A stretch of DNA of 64,000 nt from Thinopyrum elongatum (GCA_011799875.1 CM022301.1:216190526-216254525), one strand, 5' to 3'; positions 1 to 12,900 are shown, counted from the first letter of the stretch. Translations and numbers: made by a program. Notes: a model not told the origin generated them from the sequence alone.

Positions 1-326
1 GTGAGAAGAGGAAGAGATTTGCCCAAGAGCAAGAGAGTGCTAGGAAGGATGTGGAGGGTGCCTTTGGTGTTCTGCAATCTCGATGGGGCATCAGTCGGTA
101 TCATGCTAGAACTTGGAGCACCAAGAAGTTGTGGGAGGTGATGACTGCTTACGTGATCATGCACAATATGATCGTAGAGGATGAGTACCCGGAACGTATC
201 TATGACCAAGAGTTTCAGTTTCAGAGTGACAATGTTGTGCCTGAGCATAAAGGAGCGGCAACGTTTGCACAGTTCACCGAATTTTATCATCAAATGCATG
301 ATTTAGAAATTCACGTTCAGCTGTAA
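1..326 (+). pseudogene. PIF/Harbinger transposase, C-terminal fragment (cut by window edge)
   Basis: The frame is open from base 1 to a TAA at 324-326 and encodes the end of a DDE_Tnp_4 (PIF/Harbinger) transposase. The block [13 protein letters not shown] holds the catalytic Glu of the DDE triad, and the family's downstream HNMIVEDE motif follows. The same block reads [13 protein letters not shown] in the Harbinger at 16996-19128, so an Arg has become Gly here. The N-terminus and the first two acidic residues lie outside the window, so intactness cannot be judged. A GC-rich stretch at about 505-640 resembles Harbinger terminal sequence, but I could not find a clean terminal repeat or TAA target site on this side. 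Confidence 0.85.
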
Positions 327-1120
327 GATGATTTGGTTGAGCATATGTAGGCTCACGTAGGCAATCAATAAATGTATTTAAGACAATTTAATTTTTATTT
401 AGCTTGTATATGATATATTTATTTGGTTGTGAAACTATAAGATATTTGTATTTTGTTTGAATAATGTGAACTAAGATCAAATTTCCATATGTTTGAGAAA
501 AACATAGCAGGCCGGGCGCGAGGACAAAAATGCGTCCGCGCGTTGGACGCACGGCTGACCCAAACACAGAAGAGGACGGACAACTAGCGGCAGCCGACCC
601 AAACGGACAAAAGCCAGCACACTATTAGCAGCCAAGAAAAAATATGCTGACGTCAGATTCAATATTCATGTAAAGTTCCGTGGCGTCTGGTCACAAACTC
701 ACAATGGTGCAGCTAACCGATCTGCACTCCAGCTAGCCAAAAAAAAAGGGATTTGGGAAGAGCTATTCGGATCACGTCACGGGCAACGGCGAACCCAAAC
801 CAACTCCCATCCCCCAATACGCGTAAACCGCCCAAGGGAAGAACAGAGGGTAGCACGGCCTCGCAGTTGGCACCCCACACCACAGCCGCGCTTCCTCACT
901 CTCGCACCCAACAAAAACACTAGTCTAGTCTAGTCTAGGGACACAAGTCACCCAAAGTTGACGCAGTACCGGATCCAGGAGTCAGATTCCCACCTGAAAA
1001 CAAATCCAAAATCAGGCCCCGTCCATCCACGGCAGCGGCAGCCCGCCATTATTGTGCGCTCTAGAAAACAAGACTAGTATATCGCGTCCGTCGCCTGCGC
1101 GCAACCTGCCAGCCTCGTAC
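327..1120. other. Harbinger 3' remnant and upstream region of PAP copy 1
   Basis: No convincing gene is present. Bases 327-480 are AT-rich transposon 3' flank and 505-640 are GC-rich with repeated GACCCAAAC/ACGGAC words typical of Harbinger ends. Bases 650-1120 form the promoter side of the PAP gene, with a short direct repeat of TCTAG/CTAGT near 919-938 and a C-rich leader. No phosphate-response P1BS site (GNATATNC) was seen here. Confidence 0.5.
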
Positions 1121-1128
1121 TATACATA
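1121..1128 (+). promoter_or_regulatory. TATA-like box of PAP copy 1
   Basis: TATACATA lies 73 bp upstream of the ATG and is followed by a CT-rich, GC-rich leader. Spacing would place the transcript start near 1150-1160. It is the only TATA-like element close to the ATG; the assignment is by position only. Confidence 0.5.
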
Positions 1129-1200
1129 CCGGCCCGCGCCCCCATCAAGCCATCCATCGCCCCTCACTCCCTCGCCTCCTTTCAGTCCAAGTTCAGGACG

Positions 1201-3670
1201 ATGGGGACGAAGAAGAGCACGGTGGCGTTGGCTCTCCTCCTCCTCGCCGCCTCCGCGCTGTCGTCGCTGCCCCCGGCGTGCCTCGCCGTGACGTCGCCGT
1301 ACGTGCGCCCGAGGCCCAGGGCGACGCTCTCATTGCGCCGGGACGCCCACGCCGGCGGCCAGACGCCGCAGCAGGTACGCACCGCGCGTCTGCTCAAATT
1401 AATACTCCCCGTAGATAGATGGCGCTGTCGCTTCTTTCTCGGCGGGGTTTCTTCCGGCACCTTAGATCCTGAGACACCGGCCAGCCGGTGTGATCAGGCC
1501 ATTTTGCAATCTGGAATCTTGAAATGCCATGTCAGTTGTTCGTCCCCGTGGAGACCATTCCCTAGTTTCATTTTTCTGTTGGATTGAGTGTTAGTGGAAG
1601 AAAAGTGTTTTGTGCATGAGTGATGAGTCCATGGGTCCAACCAAATTCCTAACCCCCGCACCAACATCCATCCCCTCTGCTGCGCTGCTTTGGATTGGAG
1701 TTCCTCGTGATCTTGATTTTGGTTGTCCTTCCTGACCATGTCGGCATGTGGTTTGGCCTAGGCGCCATATTTTTGTCCCACTAGCATATTTCTTGGTAGT
1801 ACTTTTAATATATCGTCCATGGAGGAAAGCAGGAGTGCTGCAAATTTGTATAGAACCTACTACAAGTATAGTGCTGTTATTTAATGATTGCAATCTTGAG
1901 CCACCGCCCATGCCTTGCCTTTCCTTCCGGAAAGCAACCAAACCAAACTGGATGCTACGAGTGTTTCATTATCTGCCAAACTTTGGCCGGCCTGTGTGAA
2001 ACTATACCGCTTCAGAGCACTGAATTGTTGGTATGGACAGCTTACGCTAGAAACCATAAACCACCGCCTTTGAATGTTCACACTTGCATTCAGCGTATCC
2101 GTTTATGCAAATTAGGATGCTTTTCAGTCAGGGGTACACTAATTTTGTCCGTCTTCTCTCTCCTAACAGTTGGAAAGTTTCCTAATGTGCATTAGAAGAC
2201 TGACAAAATTTGACAAGCTTCATCCCATGAAAGATAGATAGTGTGTATTAAGACTCGTTTAACATCACACTTGATGTGGTTGAAAGCTCTTGCAAAATGT
2301 TTTGCTTGGCGCTAAGCCAATATTCACCGTTAAATACCCCAAAAGTTAGTGGATTTGAATCATTATTATGTGGTACAACTTTCAGGTGCATGTGTCGGCT
2401 GTGGGCCCTGACAAGATGAGGGTGACATGGATCACCGACGACGACGCACCGGCGACGGTGGACTACGGCACGGCTTCAGGCCAGTACCCCTTCTCGGCCA
2501 CCGGAACCACCACCTCTTACTCCTACCTCATGTACCACTCCGGGAACATCCACGACGCCGTCGTCTGCCCACTGAAACCCAGCACCACGTACTACTACCG
2601 CTGCGGCTCCGACCCGTCGCGGGAGTTCTCCTTCCGAACGCCCCCGTCAGGCCTCCCTTTCACCTTCGTCATCGCCGGTAATGCCCTGCATGCATCTTGC
2701 CGTCAGAGTCTCAGTTTTTTCGTTTCAGTTTTCAAAGCCTCATGCATAATGCTACCAATGGAATGGGGACGCGCATGCAGGCGACCTGGGCCAGACGGAG
2801 TGGACGAACTCCACGCTGCAGAACATCGCCGCCGCCGACTACGACATGCTGCTCCTCCCCGGCGACCTGTCGTACGCCGACCTGGACCAGCCGCGCTGGG
2901 ACTCGTACGGCCGCCTCGTGGAGCCCCTGGCGAGCGCGCGCCCCTGGATGGTGACCGAGGGCAACCACGAGGTGGAGAAGATCCCCCTCGTCGAGCGCCA
3001 CCCCTTCAAGTCCTACAACGCGCGGTGGCGCATGCCGTACGACGCCGGCGCCTCGCCGTCGGGGTCCAACCTCTACTACTCCTTCGACGTGGCCGGCGGC
3101 GCCGTGCACGTCATCATGCTGGGCTCGTACACGGACTACGACGCCGGCACGGCGCAGCACAGGTGGCTGCAGGGCGACCTCGCCGGGATCGACCGCGGCA
3201 AGACGGCGTTCGTGGTGGCGCTGGTCCACGCGCCGTGGTACAACAGCAACAAGGCGCACCAGGGGGAGGGCGACGGCATGCGCGACGCCATGGAGGCGCT
3301 GCTCTACGGCGCCCGCGTGGACGCGGTGTTCGCCGGGCACGTGCACGCCTACGAGAGGTTCTCGCGCGTGTACGGCGACAAGGAGGACCAGTGCGGGCCG
3401 GTGTACGTTACCATCGGAGACGGCGGGAACCGGGAAGGGCTGGCGGAGAAGTACATCGACCCGCAGCCCAAGACGTCGGTGTTCCGGGAGGCCAGCTTCG
3501 GGCATGGCAGGCTGCAGGTGGTGAACGTGACGCACGCCCTGTGGACGTGGCACCGCAACGACGACGACGAGCCGGTGGTGGCTGACCAGACATGGATCAC
3601 CAGTCTCGCGTCCAACCCGGCCTGTAAAAAAAATGATGGTCAAACAGCGGCTGATGCCAGGACAGATTGA
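1201..3670 (+). CDS. PAP: Purple acid phosphatase (PAP copy 1), three exons, apparently intact
   Basis: Secreted Fe/Zn- or Fe/Mn-dependent metallophosphoesterase that releases phosphate from phosphate esters (family knowledge). Exons: 1201-1374, 2386-2677 and 2781-3670, joined by GT-AG introns of 1,011 and 103 bp (phases 0 and 1); the protein is 451 aa. Residues 1-29 form a signal peptide with an Ala/Leu-rich core. A fibronectin-III-like PAP N-domain (about 57-145) starts at QQVHVSAVGPDKMRVTW. The catalytic domain has all five PAP blocks: GDLG (Asp157), GDLSY (Asp184, Tyr187), GNHE (Asn217), VHAPWY (His305) and GHVH (His342, His344). The tail ends NPAC plus a short polar stretch. Length and motifs fit the plain plant PAP subgroup with one catalytic domain. 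It has no intron where PAP copy 2 has its last two. A hAT element interrupts the 3' UTR shortly after the TGA. Confidence 0.95.
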
Positions 3671-3682
3671 ATCGTACTCCAT

Positions 3683-5650
3683 CAGCCTGTGCATTCGGTT
3701 TTTTCGGTTTGATTCGGTTCGGTTTATACGGTTTTCGGTTTATACTATTTTTATACTTCGGTTCATACGGTTTTATACATAGATACGGTTCGGTTTTGGT
3801 TAGAACCGTTTGCTTTCGGTTCGGTTTCGGTAATAACCAAATTAACCGAAGTTGACGCGAATTTTTGATCAAGACCATGGTTTGGCTACATGAAGAAACA
3901 AATTTAGTATATGTCCAATACAAGTATGGGGTACAAGCACAACCTAGTGACGTGTTTGAAAAAAATTCTATACAATTTATGTTCCAGTACAAGCACTTAG
4001 CACATACAAGCATAGTCCAATACAAGATGAAGACTACAAGTACAACTACAAGCACTTAGTACATGTCCAGTACAAGCACATGAGGAAATTCTGGAACAAA
4101 AACATGTCCAGTACAAGCACTAGCAGAAGTACACAAGGCATAAATCAAGCACACTAGAACACATCAAGATACTAAACTTCATTACAAGTTCATATGAAAT
4201 TCTGGCGCATAAGCCGAGTACATAAAATTCTAGAACAACCAAGTTCAGCACAGCCAAAGTTCAACATAGTACAAAATGTGTTCAACACATGACAGACACA
4301 CACAAACTTCATCACTTCAGGCAACAACTTGCACAACTTTCCACTCCAATTCCATGCATGAAGATCAATCAACCGATATTACGTCATTACCGTCCAATCG
4401 AAGGGCTACCGCACCTACAGAAATAACAGAAATATTGCATGACCAAGTAAATAACATAAATGTTGCATGATCATTGGAATTACTGAAATGCACATCCATT
4501 TAAATACCTTCCTCCAATTTGGTCAACTCAGCAAGATCAGCTTCAACATTGATAGGTTTACTACGCAACCAGTCTTGTGCACATATCAACGCTTGGAGTG
4601 TCGCTGGTGTCAAAGAGCTTCTGAAGTCATCGAGAATACGACCACTAGTGCTAAAAGCTGATTCAGAAGCAACCGTTGAGATGGGGATTGCTAGTATATC
4701 ACGGGCCATTTTTGACAGGACAGGAAAGCGAGCAGCGTTGCACTTCCACCACTCAAGAAGGTCAAATTCAGCAGTCAACTCTTCGGTATCCTCAGCTAGG
4801 TACTTGTCTAATTCAGTTCTCATATTTGTGCTAGTGCTACCCTGTCCACAAACTCTCATTCTCTTCTTGTTGTAGCGTGACCTCACAGAACTTTCAGAAG
4901 TATTTTCACTAGCACGAGCTTGTGATGCAAATTCACTAGTAGTGTGTTCGCTACTGAACATTTATTCTACCAGAGCGAACCAAAGATGAAAAAACAAAGT
5001 GACTTACCATCCGTCGTCGGCGGCTCCTGTCTTGCTCCGTGGAGGCGTGCGCCGGCGCGCGACGAAGGGCGGAGGTCAGCGACGCGGGGGACGGACGGCG
5101 GAAGTCGGCGACGCCGGTGCTCGCGGCGGACGACGGAGGGCGGAGGACGGAGGACGGCGATGCCGGTGCGCGCGACGGAGGACGAAGGCTGGACGTGAAT
5201 GGGGCTTTGCGTGCTGAGGGAGTGAGGGGAGCGGATGGATGCGCCGGACGGCCGGAGTGTGACGTAGCTAGGGCGCCGCCGCCATCCTGCTCTTTGCCGC
5301 TCTGCGTGTGCGTGCGGCCGTGCGGGTCTGCGGCTGCGGGAGGACGGAGGGTGAATTGCTAGGGTTGGGGAAGGCCCTTGCGACTTGCGTGCGTGAGGTT
5401 AGGCACGGCTGGGCCTGGGCCGCTCGGGCGCTGCTGCGCTGGGCCACTGAAATGTGAATGTTGCTGGGCCTTTCGGTTTTGTTCGGTTTAACCGATTTTT
5501 TCTGTTTTAAACCGAAAAAACCGAATTGAATATGGTTTCTTATTTTGCAAACTGAAACCATAACCATAACCTAAAAAAATCGGAATTTCGGTTTGGTTTG
5601 GTTTTTTCGGTTCGGTTTTTGGTTTTCGGTTCGGTTTTGCACAGGGTGAG
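3683..5650 (-). mobile_element. hAT-type DNA transposon, deletion derivative, inserted in the PAP1 3' UTR
   Basis: The element is flanked by a perfect 8-bp target duplication TACTCCAT (3675-3682 and 5651-5658), the size expected for hAT. Ends match imperfectly as terminal inverted repeats: CAGCCTGTGCA at the left against CTCACCCTGTGCA read inward from the right. Both subterminal regions (about 3690-3850 and 5470-5640) are dense with TTCGGTTT-type words, resembling clustered transposase binding sites. The interior holds only the C-terminal transposase domain on the minus strand plus a GC-rich stretch at 5040-5340. At 1,968 bp it is too short for an autonomous hAT and probably moved with help from a relative. 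Confidence 0.9.
4500..4961 (-). pseudogene. hAT transposase, C-terminal dimerisation domain only
   Basis: The reading frame encodes a Dimer_Tnp_hAT domain: the family pattern appears as LLEWWKCNAARFPVLSKMAR, then IPISTVASESAFSTSGRIL, then a Leu-rich helix ending ICAQDWL. The first about 55 residues are low-complexity Ser/Thr-rich sequence. The BED zinc finger and the RNase-H-like catalytic core are absent, so no transposition activity is possible. It fills the middle of the 3683-5650 element. Confidence 0.88.
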
Positions 5651-5658
5651 TACTCCAT

Positions 5659-6042
5659 GACCAAAAATAGTGTTTTTTATATATAATATATATATATATA
5701 CACAGTATGATTTAGAGACGAAGATAGTTCCTGTTACTGTTTGTCATATGTAGTACTACCTCGTTACTTGATCATATATCAAGATTTGAGACTGCTAACC
5801 GGGAACCTTGTTTTGAAGACACTATCACAAATGCATGTAAGGCTGCAACGAGAGAAACACCAATTCATGTGAACAAACTGTGTTGTGGGACAACGGTTGC
5901 TGATGAGAAAAAAAGTTGAATCATTTGAGGACAACAGCAAGTAAACCAACCAGTGCCTTCAGTCACGGCGTTCTTTCAGTGAAGGCATGTATCCATATAT
6001 GTGAACCTCCAGCACACACAATGGTGACTCACTTGTGATTTA
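5659..6042. other. Intergenic stretch with AT microsatellite; possible PAP1 3' UTR remainder
   Basis: This is the continuation of the PAP1 3' region after the hAT element. It starts with an AT/TA microsatellite at about 5679-5702 and is otherwise AT-rich with no open frame of note. A plant polyadenylation region could lie here, but no clear AATAAA was seen. Confidence 0.4.
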
Positions 6043-6047
6043 AGCCA

Positions 6048-7030
6048 TGATGTAGGGTAGAACCCTAGATGTCCGATCTTTCACGAAAGAAGCGGATCCC
6101 GTGATGAACACGAAGAACACGAGGAGAGAACACGAGGGGAAACATGAGAGAATCACTCAAACCAACAAGATTCGATTACACATGCACTAGATCCTCGAAA
6201 CACAAAGAGAGTCACGATCCACGATCAACAAGGGACGATACAAAGGTAACTAGTTCATCTCCGTGAGGAGGCCTTGAGTTCTTCCCGTTAGGGGTCTTGA
6301 ATCCAGGTGGATCTTCTCCGAAGAGGCACGGTCTCTCTCGGAGGAGCAGATCCAGATGGATGAGCAAAGCTCTATCTCTCAAATGAGCTATCACTTCGCT
6401 GACTCTCGCTAGAGGAAGGGGAAAGAGTATATATAGTCTAAGTGGGCGAAGGGGTACACGGGCCTCAGCCCAACACTAGACACAGCCAGGGACCGGACGT
6501 CCGCTGGGCAGCGGACGTTCGGTGGTTCCAGGGGGACCGGTCGTCCGCTAGCGCCGAACGTCCGCTGAAAGTGCTCTGTGGTCGGGACACCGAACGTCCG
6601 GAAGTCTCGGACTTCCGTTAATATTGTCGGACGTCCGGTGCAGGGTCGGACGTCCGCTTGCTGGGAGGTCGGTAGCGGGCGTAGGCTGGTCTTCAGGCGC
6701 CGGTCGTCCGCCGAGGGCCGGTCGTCCGATCGCCGTGAGAGGCCGGTCGTCCGGTGTAGTCCGGACGTCCGCTCGCTGGAGCTTCTTCGGTAGTTCTTGT
6801 ACTTGGTGTCCTCGCCGTCTTGTCCATGGTCTTCCTCTTTGTTCCTGGTCATGCATAGCACATATATTTGAGGTAGTAGCCATGTCTCACATGTGGAAAG
6901 TGGTGGTTCAGAGAGAAGCGAGTTCGCCTTGTGTCCAATGGCGTATGTTCGAGGTCTCGTCATATGTCCTCTTGGGGCTTGGAGAGTAGTCGGAGTGTAC
7001 ATGGGGATGAACGTGGGATGCTCCGCATCA
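6048..7030 (-). repeat. 3' LTR of the RT-less element
   Basis: This is the downstream LTR in element orientation. It is collinear with 14995-15946 apart from small indels (about 13 bp near 6120 and 18 bp near 6500). It contains an array of GGACGTCCG/GGTCGTCCG words at 6492-6775. The element's ORF reads into it and stops at 6409. Confidence 0.92.
6492..6775. repeat. Array of CGGACGTCCG-type palindromes in the 3' LTR
   Basis: More than ten copies of the words GGACGTCCG, GAACGTCCG and GGTCGTCCG occur in under 300 bp. CGGACGTCCG is a perfect palindrome. Spacing is irregular (about 10-40 bp). The array is also present in the 5' LTR at 15427-15692. Confidence 0.8.
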
Positions 7031-7046
7031 TCTCCCCCCCCTTGGG
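7031..7046 (-). other. Polypurine tract next to the 3' LTR
   Basis: Minus-strand sequence CCCAAGGGGGGGGAGA directly abuts the start of the 3' LTR, as expected for the plus-strand primer of an LTR retrotransposon. Confidence 0.8.
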
Positions 7047-8196
7047 AACGATCCGACCTCGGATCGTGATCCTCATCACCATGGAAACGGTTGTCGTGGA
7101 CGAACTTGTAGTTGGACGTAGATGAAGGTATTGCGCAATCCAAGTACTCCAAGGTGTCTCCGGTATGTGGTACATGCAAAATGAGCAAACACAAAGTACA
7201 CTCGGAAATACAATGGTTAGCGCACACGAGGTGTCCATCAAGTAAGTATGAGTCCGTGCGACAAGATTGTTTGTGACAAAGCGCATGAAGCTTATCAAGA
7301 TGATAAGGAATGATATGCAAAACATTCATGGGAGAAAATGCAATCATAATGATATGGATGCTCAATATGATTATGTTATCATGCAATTGATGGTAGGCAA
7401 TGTGATCATTATGTATGAATATGCCGTCAAGGAAGATCACAACAAATTTGCTAAGGAAATGCACAAGCTCATATATCATGGATGACATAGAAATACAAGA
7501 TTTAACAAGGCAATCATAATGTGAGTCAATCCATGCATAGGGTGCAAACTTGTGGTGAGTATGATACGTCCATCGAGTATGACATGGGTGAGCACAATCA
7601 ACAAATATGGAGGTGTTGGTGCAATGTGTCAAAGGAGTGTACCAATGCTCGATGTCGTGGTAGAAGTGGTGGTCCGAAGGTGCATCCAATAAGTCCGAGC
7701 GCTCCTCAATGTGAAAGTCCATATGGTCCATCTCCAATGTCGCTCCTCCATTCGCGAGATGTATCATGTAGACAACAAGAAGGAAACAACAATGAAAGAA
7801 TGACCCATCCAATATACGTACTTGAGGATGGCTCAAAGGGAAAGATTTCACCTTTATGAGGATGTCAAAAATGTTGGTGTCGCACATCATGTATGTCGTC
7901 GCATGACCAATATGTCTCATGACGGTACCGCCTTGTGAATCCTTCAAAATGAAAGAACATGACAAACACTCGGAAAGACGAATGAGGTTAGCGGAAGTGC
8001 AAAACCTATCATTCGTGTGGTAATATACCCAACAAGTGTATGCATCATGCTCATCATAAGAAAGGACAAGGGAGTATTTCATAGTGTGAAGGCATATGAT
8101 GCGAGAACAACCAAATACAATAGGCTTAATCAAACAAGCATGCATCACAAGTAAAGTGTCCAAGTCTCCAAGATCAATAAGCATAGATGCAACTAT

Positions 8197-9921
8197 TGTT
8201 GGGGAACGTAGTAATTTCAAAAAAATTCCTACGCACACACAGGATCATGGTGATGCATAGCAACGAGAGGGGAGAGTGTGTCCACGTACCCTCGTAGACC
8301 GAAAACGGAAGCGTTAGCACAACGCGGTTGATGTAGTCGTACGTCTTCACGATCCGACCGATCCAAGTACCGAACGCACGGCACCACCGAGTTCAGCACA
8401 CGTTCATCTCGATGACGTCCCGTGAGCTCCGATCCAGCAAAGCTTCACAGGAGAGTTTCGTCAGCACGACGGCGTGGTAACGGTGATGATGATGCTACCG
8501 ACGCAGGGCTTCGCCTAAGCACCGCTGCGATATGATCGAGGTGGATTATGGTGGAGGGGGGCACCGCACACGGCTAAGAGATCAATGATCAATTGTTGTG
8601 TCTATGGGGTGCCCTCTGGCCACGTATATAAAGGATTGAGGGAGGAAGAGGCCGGCCCTCATAGGGCGCGCCCAAGGTGTGGAGTCCTACTAGGACTCCC
8701 TAGTCCTAGTAGGATTCCACCTCCCACATGGAATAGGAAAAGGGGAAGGGAGAAGGAGAAGGAAGGAAGGGGGCGCCCCCTTTCCCTAGTCCAATTCGGA
8801 CCAGTCCATGGGGAAGGGGCGCAGCCACCCTTGAGGCCTTTCTCTCCTTTCCCGTATGGCCCATTAAGGCCCAATACGAATTCCCGTAACTCTCCGGTAC
8901 TCCGAAAAATACCCGAATCACTCGGAACCTTTCCGATGTCCGAATATAGCCTTTCAATATATCGATCTTTACCTCTCGACCATTTCGAGACTCCTCGTCA
9001 TGTCCCCGATCTCATCCGGGACTCCGAACAAACTTTGGTCATCAAATCACATAAACTCATGATACCGATCGTCACCAAACTTTAAGCATGCGGACTCTAC
9101 GGGTTCGAGAACTATGTAGACATGACTGAGACACGTCTCCGGTCAATAACCAATAGCGGAACATGGATGCTCATATTGGCTCCCACATATTCTACGAAGA
9201 TCTTTATCGGTCAAACCGCATAACAACATACGTTGTTCCCTTTGTCATCGGTATGTTACTTGCCCGAGATTCGATCGTCGGTATCTCAATACCTAGTTCA
9301 ATCTCGTTACCGGCAAGTCTCTTTACTCGTTTCGTAATACATCATCCCGTAACTAACTCATTAGTTACAATGCTTGCAAGGCTTATAGTGATGTGCATTA
9401 CCGAGTGGGCCCAGAGATACCTCTCCGACAATCGGAGTGACAAATCCTAATCTCGAAATACGCCAACTCAACAAGTACCTTCGGAGACACCTGTAGAGCA
9501 CCTTTATAATCACCCAGTTACGTTGTGACGTTTGGCAACACACAAAGTGTTCCTCCGGTAAACGGGAGTTGCATAATCTCATAGTCATAGGAACATGTAT
9601 AAGTCATGAAGAAAGCAATAGCAACATACTAAACGATCAAGTGCTAAGCTAACGGAATCGGTCAAGTCAATCACATCATTCTCCTAATGACGTGATCTCG
9701 TTAATCAAATGACAACTCATGTCTATGGTTAGGAAACATAACCATCTTTGATCAACGAGCTAGTCAAGTAGAGGCATACTAGTGACACTCTGTTTGTCTA
9801 TGTATTCACACATGTATTATGTTTCCGGTTAATACAATTCTAGCATGAATAATAAACATTTATCATGAAATAAGGAAATAAATAATAACTTTATTATTGC
9901 CTCTAGGGCATATTTCCTTCA
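8197..9921. mobile_element. Solo LTR, Angela/BARE/WIS-type copia
   Basis: A 1,725-bp LTR starts TGTTGGGGAACGTAG and ends GGGCATATTTCCTTCA, the classic termini of Triticeae Angela/BARE/WIS elements. It is flanked by the 5-bp target duplication ACTAT (8192-8196, 9922-9926). There is no internal domain or second LTR, so it is the product of LTR-LTR recombination. It is clearly related to the LTR at 60265-62035. It lies inside the giant ORF and therefore inserted after the host element. Confidence 0.95.
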
Positions 9922-12900
9922 ACTATTGGAGGCAAGCGACAATGAACAAGATATATCATGTGAGAGGCATGAACATAGATGTCATCAACCCAAGAAAGCG
10001 AGTAAGAATGGAACATGGGTGATGCGACAAAGCAATCAATCATAGTGATCAAGTCAAGCAAGCTAGTAGTGCGAAGATGCAACGTACTAGAAGGAATCAT
10101 GGCAAGCATGTCATGGGTGCAAATAGTGGTCATGAATAATGCACATGACATATCACAAGCATGAAAGCAAGATATGAGCAAAATATCATCAATGTATTGG
10201 CAAGAAGTCCTATGTAAATAGTAATGGAACATCATGACTCTCCCAACACAAGAATCAACAATAGCATGTGGCACATGGTAAACATGGCAATAGCAACAAG
10301 TATCTCCACCAATCATGCAAATACACATAGAAGTAGCATAATGGTGAATCATGGGTAGATGCAAGCAAGGGTCACAATTGCATGGCAAAATCATGTAAAG
10401 AGGCATAACAAGCAAAGGGAACACGATAGTATGGGCATAAGGTGACAAGTGGTAAATAGCCCATAGCCGCGTGAGAGACAAGTAAAAGAGATGCGCGTAG
10501 TCCTTGCACAAAGGGAACGGTGGTAAGGATAGTCCACGGGATCCCAAATCGTCGTTGCTCTCAAGAGCTCGTTTCGTCAACTCTTGGGATTGAGAGGTTG
10601 AGGAGTATACGTGAGTACCTACACAAAACAAAGGCAAAGGAAAAATTGTGTGTGCATGGTATATGTACACATCATCCATCATGATGCGCACGTGCTTGTG
10701 TCGGTTAGCACAAAATACCCAATGCTCAAATAAATGAGATGCGTGATATAGAAACATGTCATCCATCATGATAGGTTTGTTGTTATGTATAGCATAATGG
10801 AGACTCAAATTGTGTAATCCATCATGGGAAATATGTAGAGCATTGTTGTTCATGGGGTGCATATGGTGCACGCAATCATGGGAATCATGCAAAGTATGGA
10901 ATGCATCAAAATCTCCTAATATGTATGAGGAAACTATGGGGGTCTCCTCATGAGCATTAGTAGAAACATCCCATGGAGAATATTGACAACATCCAAAACA
11001 ATGCATATTTGGTTCTACGTGATCATGGCATGGTATAGTAGATGAATTGCGCAAATCATGTAAGGGAAGCATGGCAATATCATCACAAGAGAAGCAAAAG
11101 CCAATGACCATCATCTCGTCATCTATGCCATAAGTGCAAATAGGATTTATTTTAATGGGGCATGCATAGTTACTATGTTGAGATTGAAAAAATGCGATAT
11201 GGGAGATCTCACGCATAGCATATGACAAGTTTAAAGGGTTGTCGAACATGATGTGACCAAAAGAATTTTCACATGATATCCTATGGAGCATAGCATCACA
11301 ACTAGGCAATTCAACATGCTCATCATCATATTCATCATAAATTGGTAAGTCATGACATGAGGAAGTCGCACTAGTATGAAGCATGGGAATAGGTGGATCA
11401 ACATCATGCAAACAATCAATTGTAAGAATGTCCACTAGTGGGACAAGAGAAGCACCATCACCTATGTTACCTTTGGGGCATCACTCATGTGTTGTAGGTG
11501 AGGTGTCGAAGACCAAGTCGCGGTCATCTTCATCTTGATGGAACCATGTGGGGGGTGCATCATCGTCCACCATGGCCATCATCGTCTCCATTGGAGGTAT
11601 GGACTCATTGAGGATAGGCATGTCGTCATGTAGGAGACCTAGCACCAAAAGGGAAAACACACTCGGAGTAGAGGGTAAGTCGTTAGAAATCATAGTGGCC
11701 TCACATGCCGTGTCAACTACCTCACTCACTAAGTGTTGTGGCTCACTCACTCCCTCTTGGATGCTCTCACTCATATTGTTGGTGGAGTCACTCAAATGGC
11801 TCTCAACCTCACATAGGATGTGTGGCATGCTCTCATGTGTGGGGCTAGTGGTGGTCACCCTCATCCTCTCATAGGAAATGCTCTCAATGTCACATATGGT
11901 GGAGTCGCTCATATCACTCATGGTGGGGTGGCTCTCCTCACATGGGAATTGGGGCATCTCATGATATTTGGGTGGCGGAGAGATGTAGGTGCAAATGTCT
12001 CCAAACTCAACTCTTATCACCGGCTTGGTTGAAGGGATAGTCCCATGCTCAACCTCCTCATCCATAACGCCTCCAAAGATGAATGCCGTAGGAAGTGGCA
12101 AATCATCACTCTCCTCCGAGATCAAAGAGAAGGTGTCATGTGCGGTCTCGTAGCTTGACTCGGAGTATGAGTCCAATATGGGCGCCGTCTTCATGTTGTT
12201 GAAGAGGTTCGCACTCATCGCCGTGGTCGAAGGGGATGGCCCTAGCTCGACCTTCTTGTCACCGTCTTGTTGTTGGAGGCCCATAAGATGTGGCACCTCA
12301 TAGCTCGTCTCCATGACCAAAGGGAATTTCCCATGCTCGGCCATCTTTATTGAGGGGCTTCCGAAGATGGAAGTGTCGCCCTCGCTCGTAGTTTGTCGCC
12401 TTGTTGTTGAAGATGTCGATGTAGGCGAACTCGTGGGAAGTAGGCAAAGATGCCGTACGTCCATAGGCGAAGATGCCTTGATAGCACTTGGCGAAGATGC
12501 TGAAGTGGAGGTAGTAGCCGTAGCTTCCTTTTGGTGGTGCTTGTCTCGCGGTCTTCTCTTGTGCTCATGAAGGTTGGCCGTAGCTTGATGTAGAGCTTGT
12601 TGGGACTTGTAGGTAGGCGCATGTCGAGCATCTTCATGTTGATGGTGTCGTTGTCGTACTTGAGCTCGTAGTAGATGTCGTTCGTCGTCGTCGTGCACAT
12701 GTTGCTTGGAGGTGACTTGCTCTTCATGACGATGTGGATCACGAATGTGAAGATGGTCGCCATGGAGATGTGGACGTGGACGAATTGCGCTTGCATCGCT
12801 TGGGCGCTCCGAAGATGATCGACTTGCTCGCCGTCGCCTTGAGGATGATGAAGGGGAAGAACGGTTGATCAACAAGGTCCGAATCTCCTCCATCCTTGCA

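Noticed and set aside
2368..3585. 405-codon + strand ORF overlapping PAP1
   Set aside because: Only its first part (exon 2) is real. After the intron it reads a wrong, Arg-rich frame of exon 3.
2732..3694. 320-codon minus-strand ORF antisense to PAP1 exon 3
   Set aside because: It is a shadow of a very GC-rich exon; stops are rare on the opposite strand. Composition is Arg/His/Val-rich with no domain, while the sense frame has full PAP motifs.
6492..6775. Possible CRISPR-like or satellite array
   Set aside because: Plant nuclear LTR sequence; words are 9-10 bp with irregular spacing and no unique spacers of constant length.
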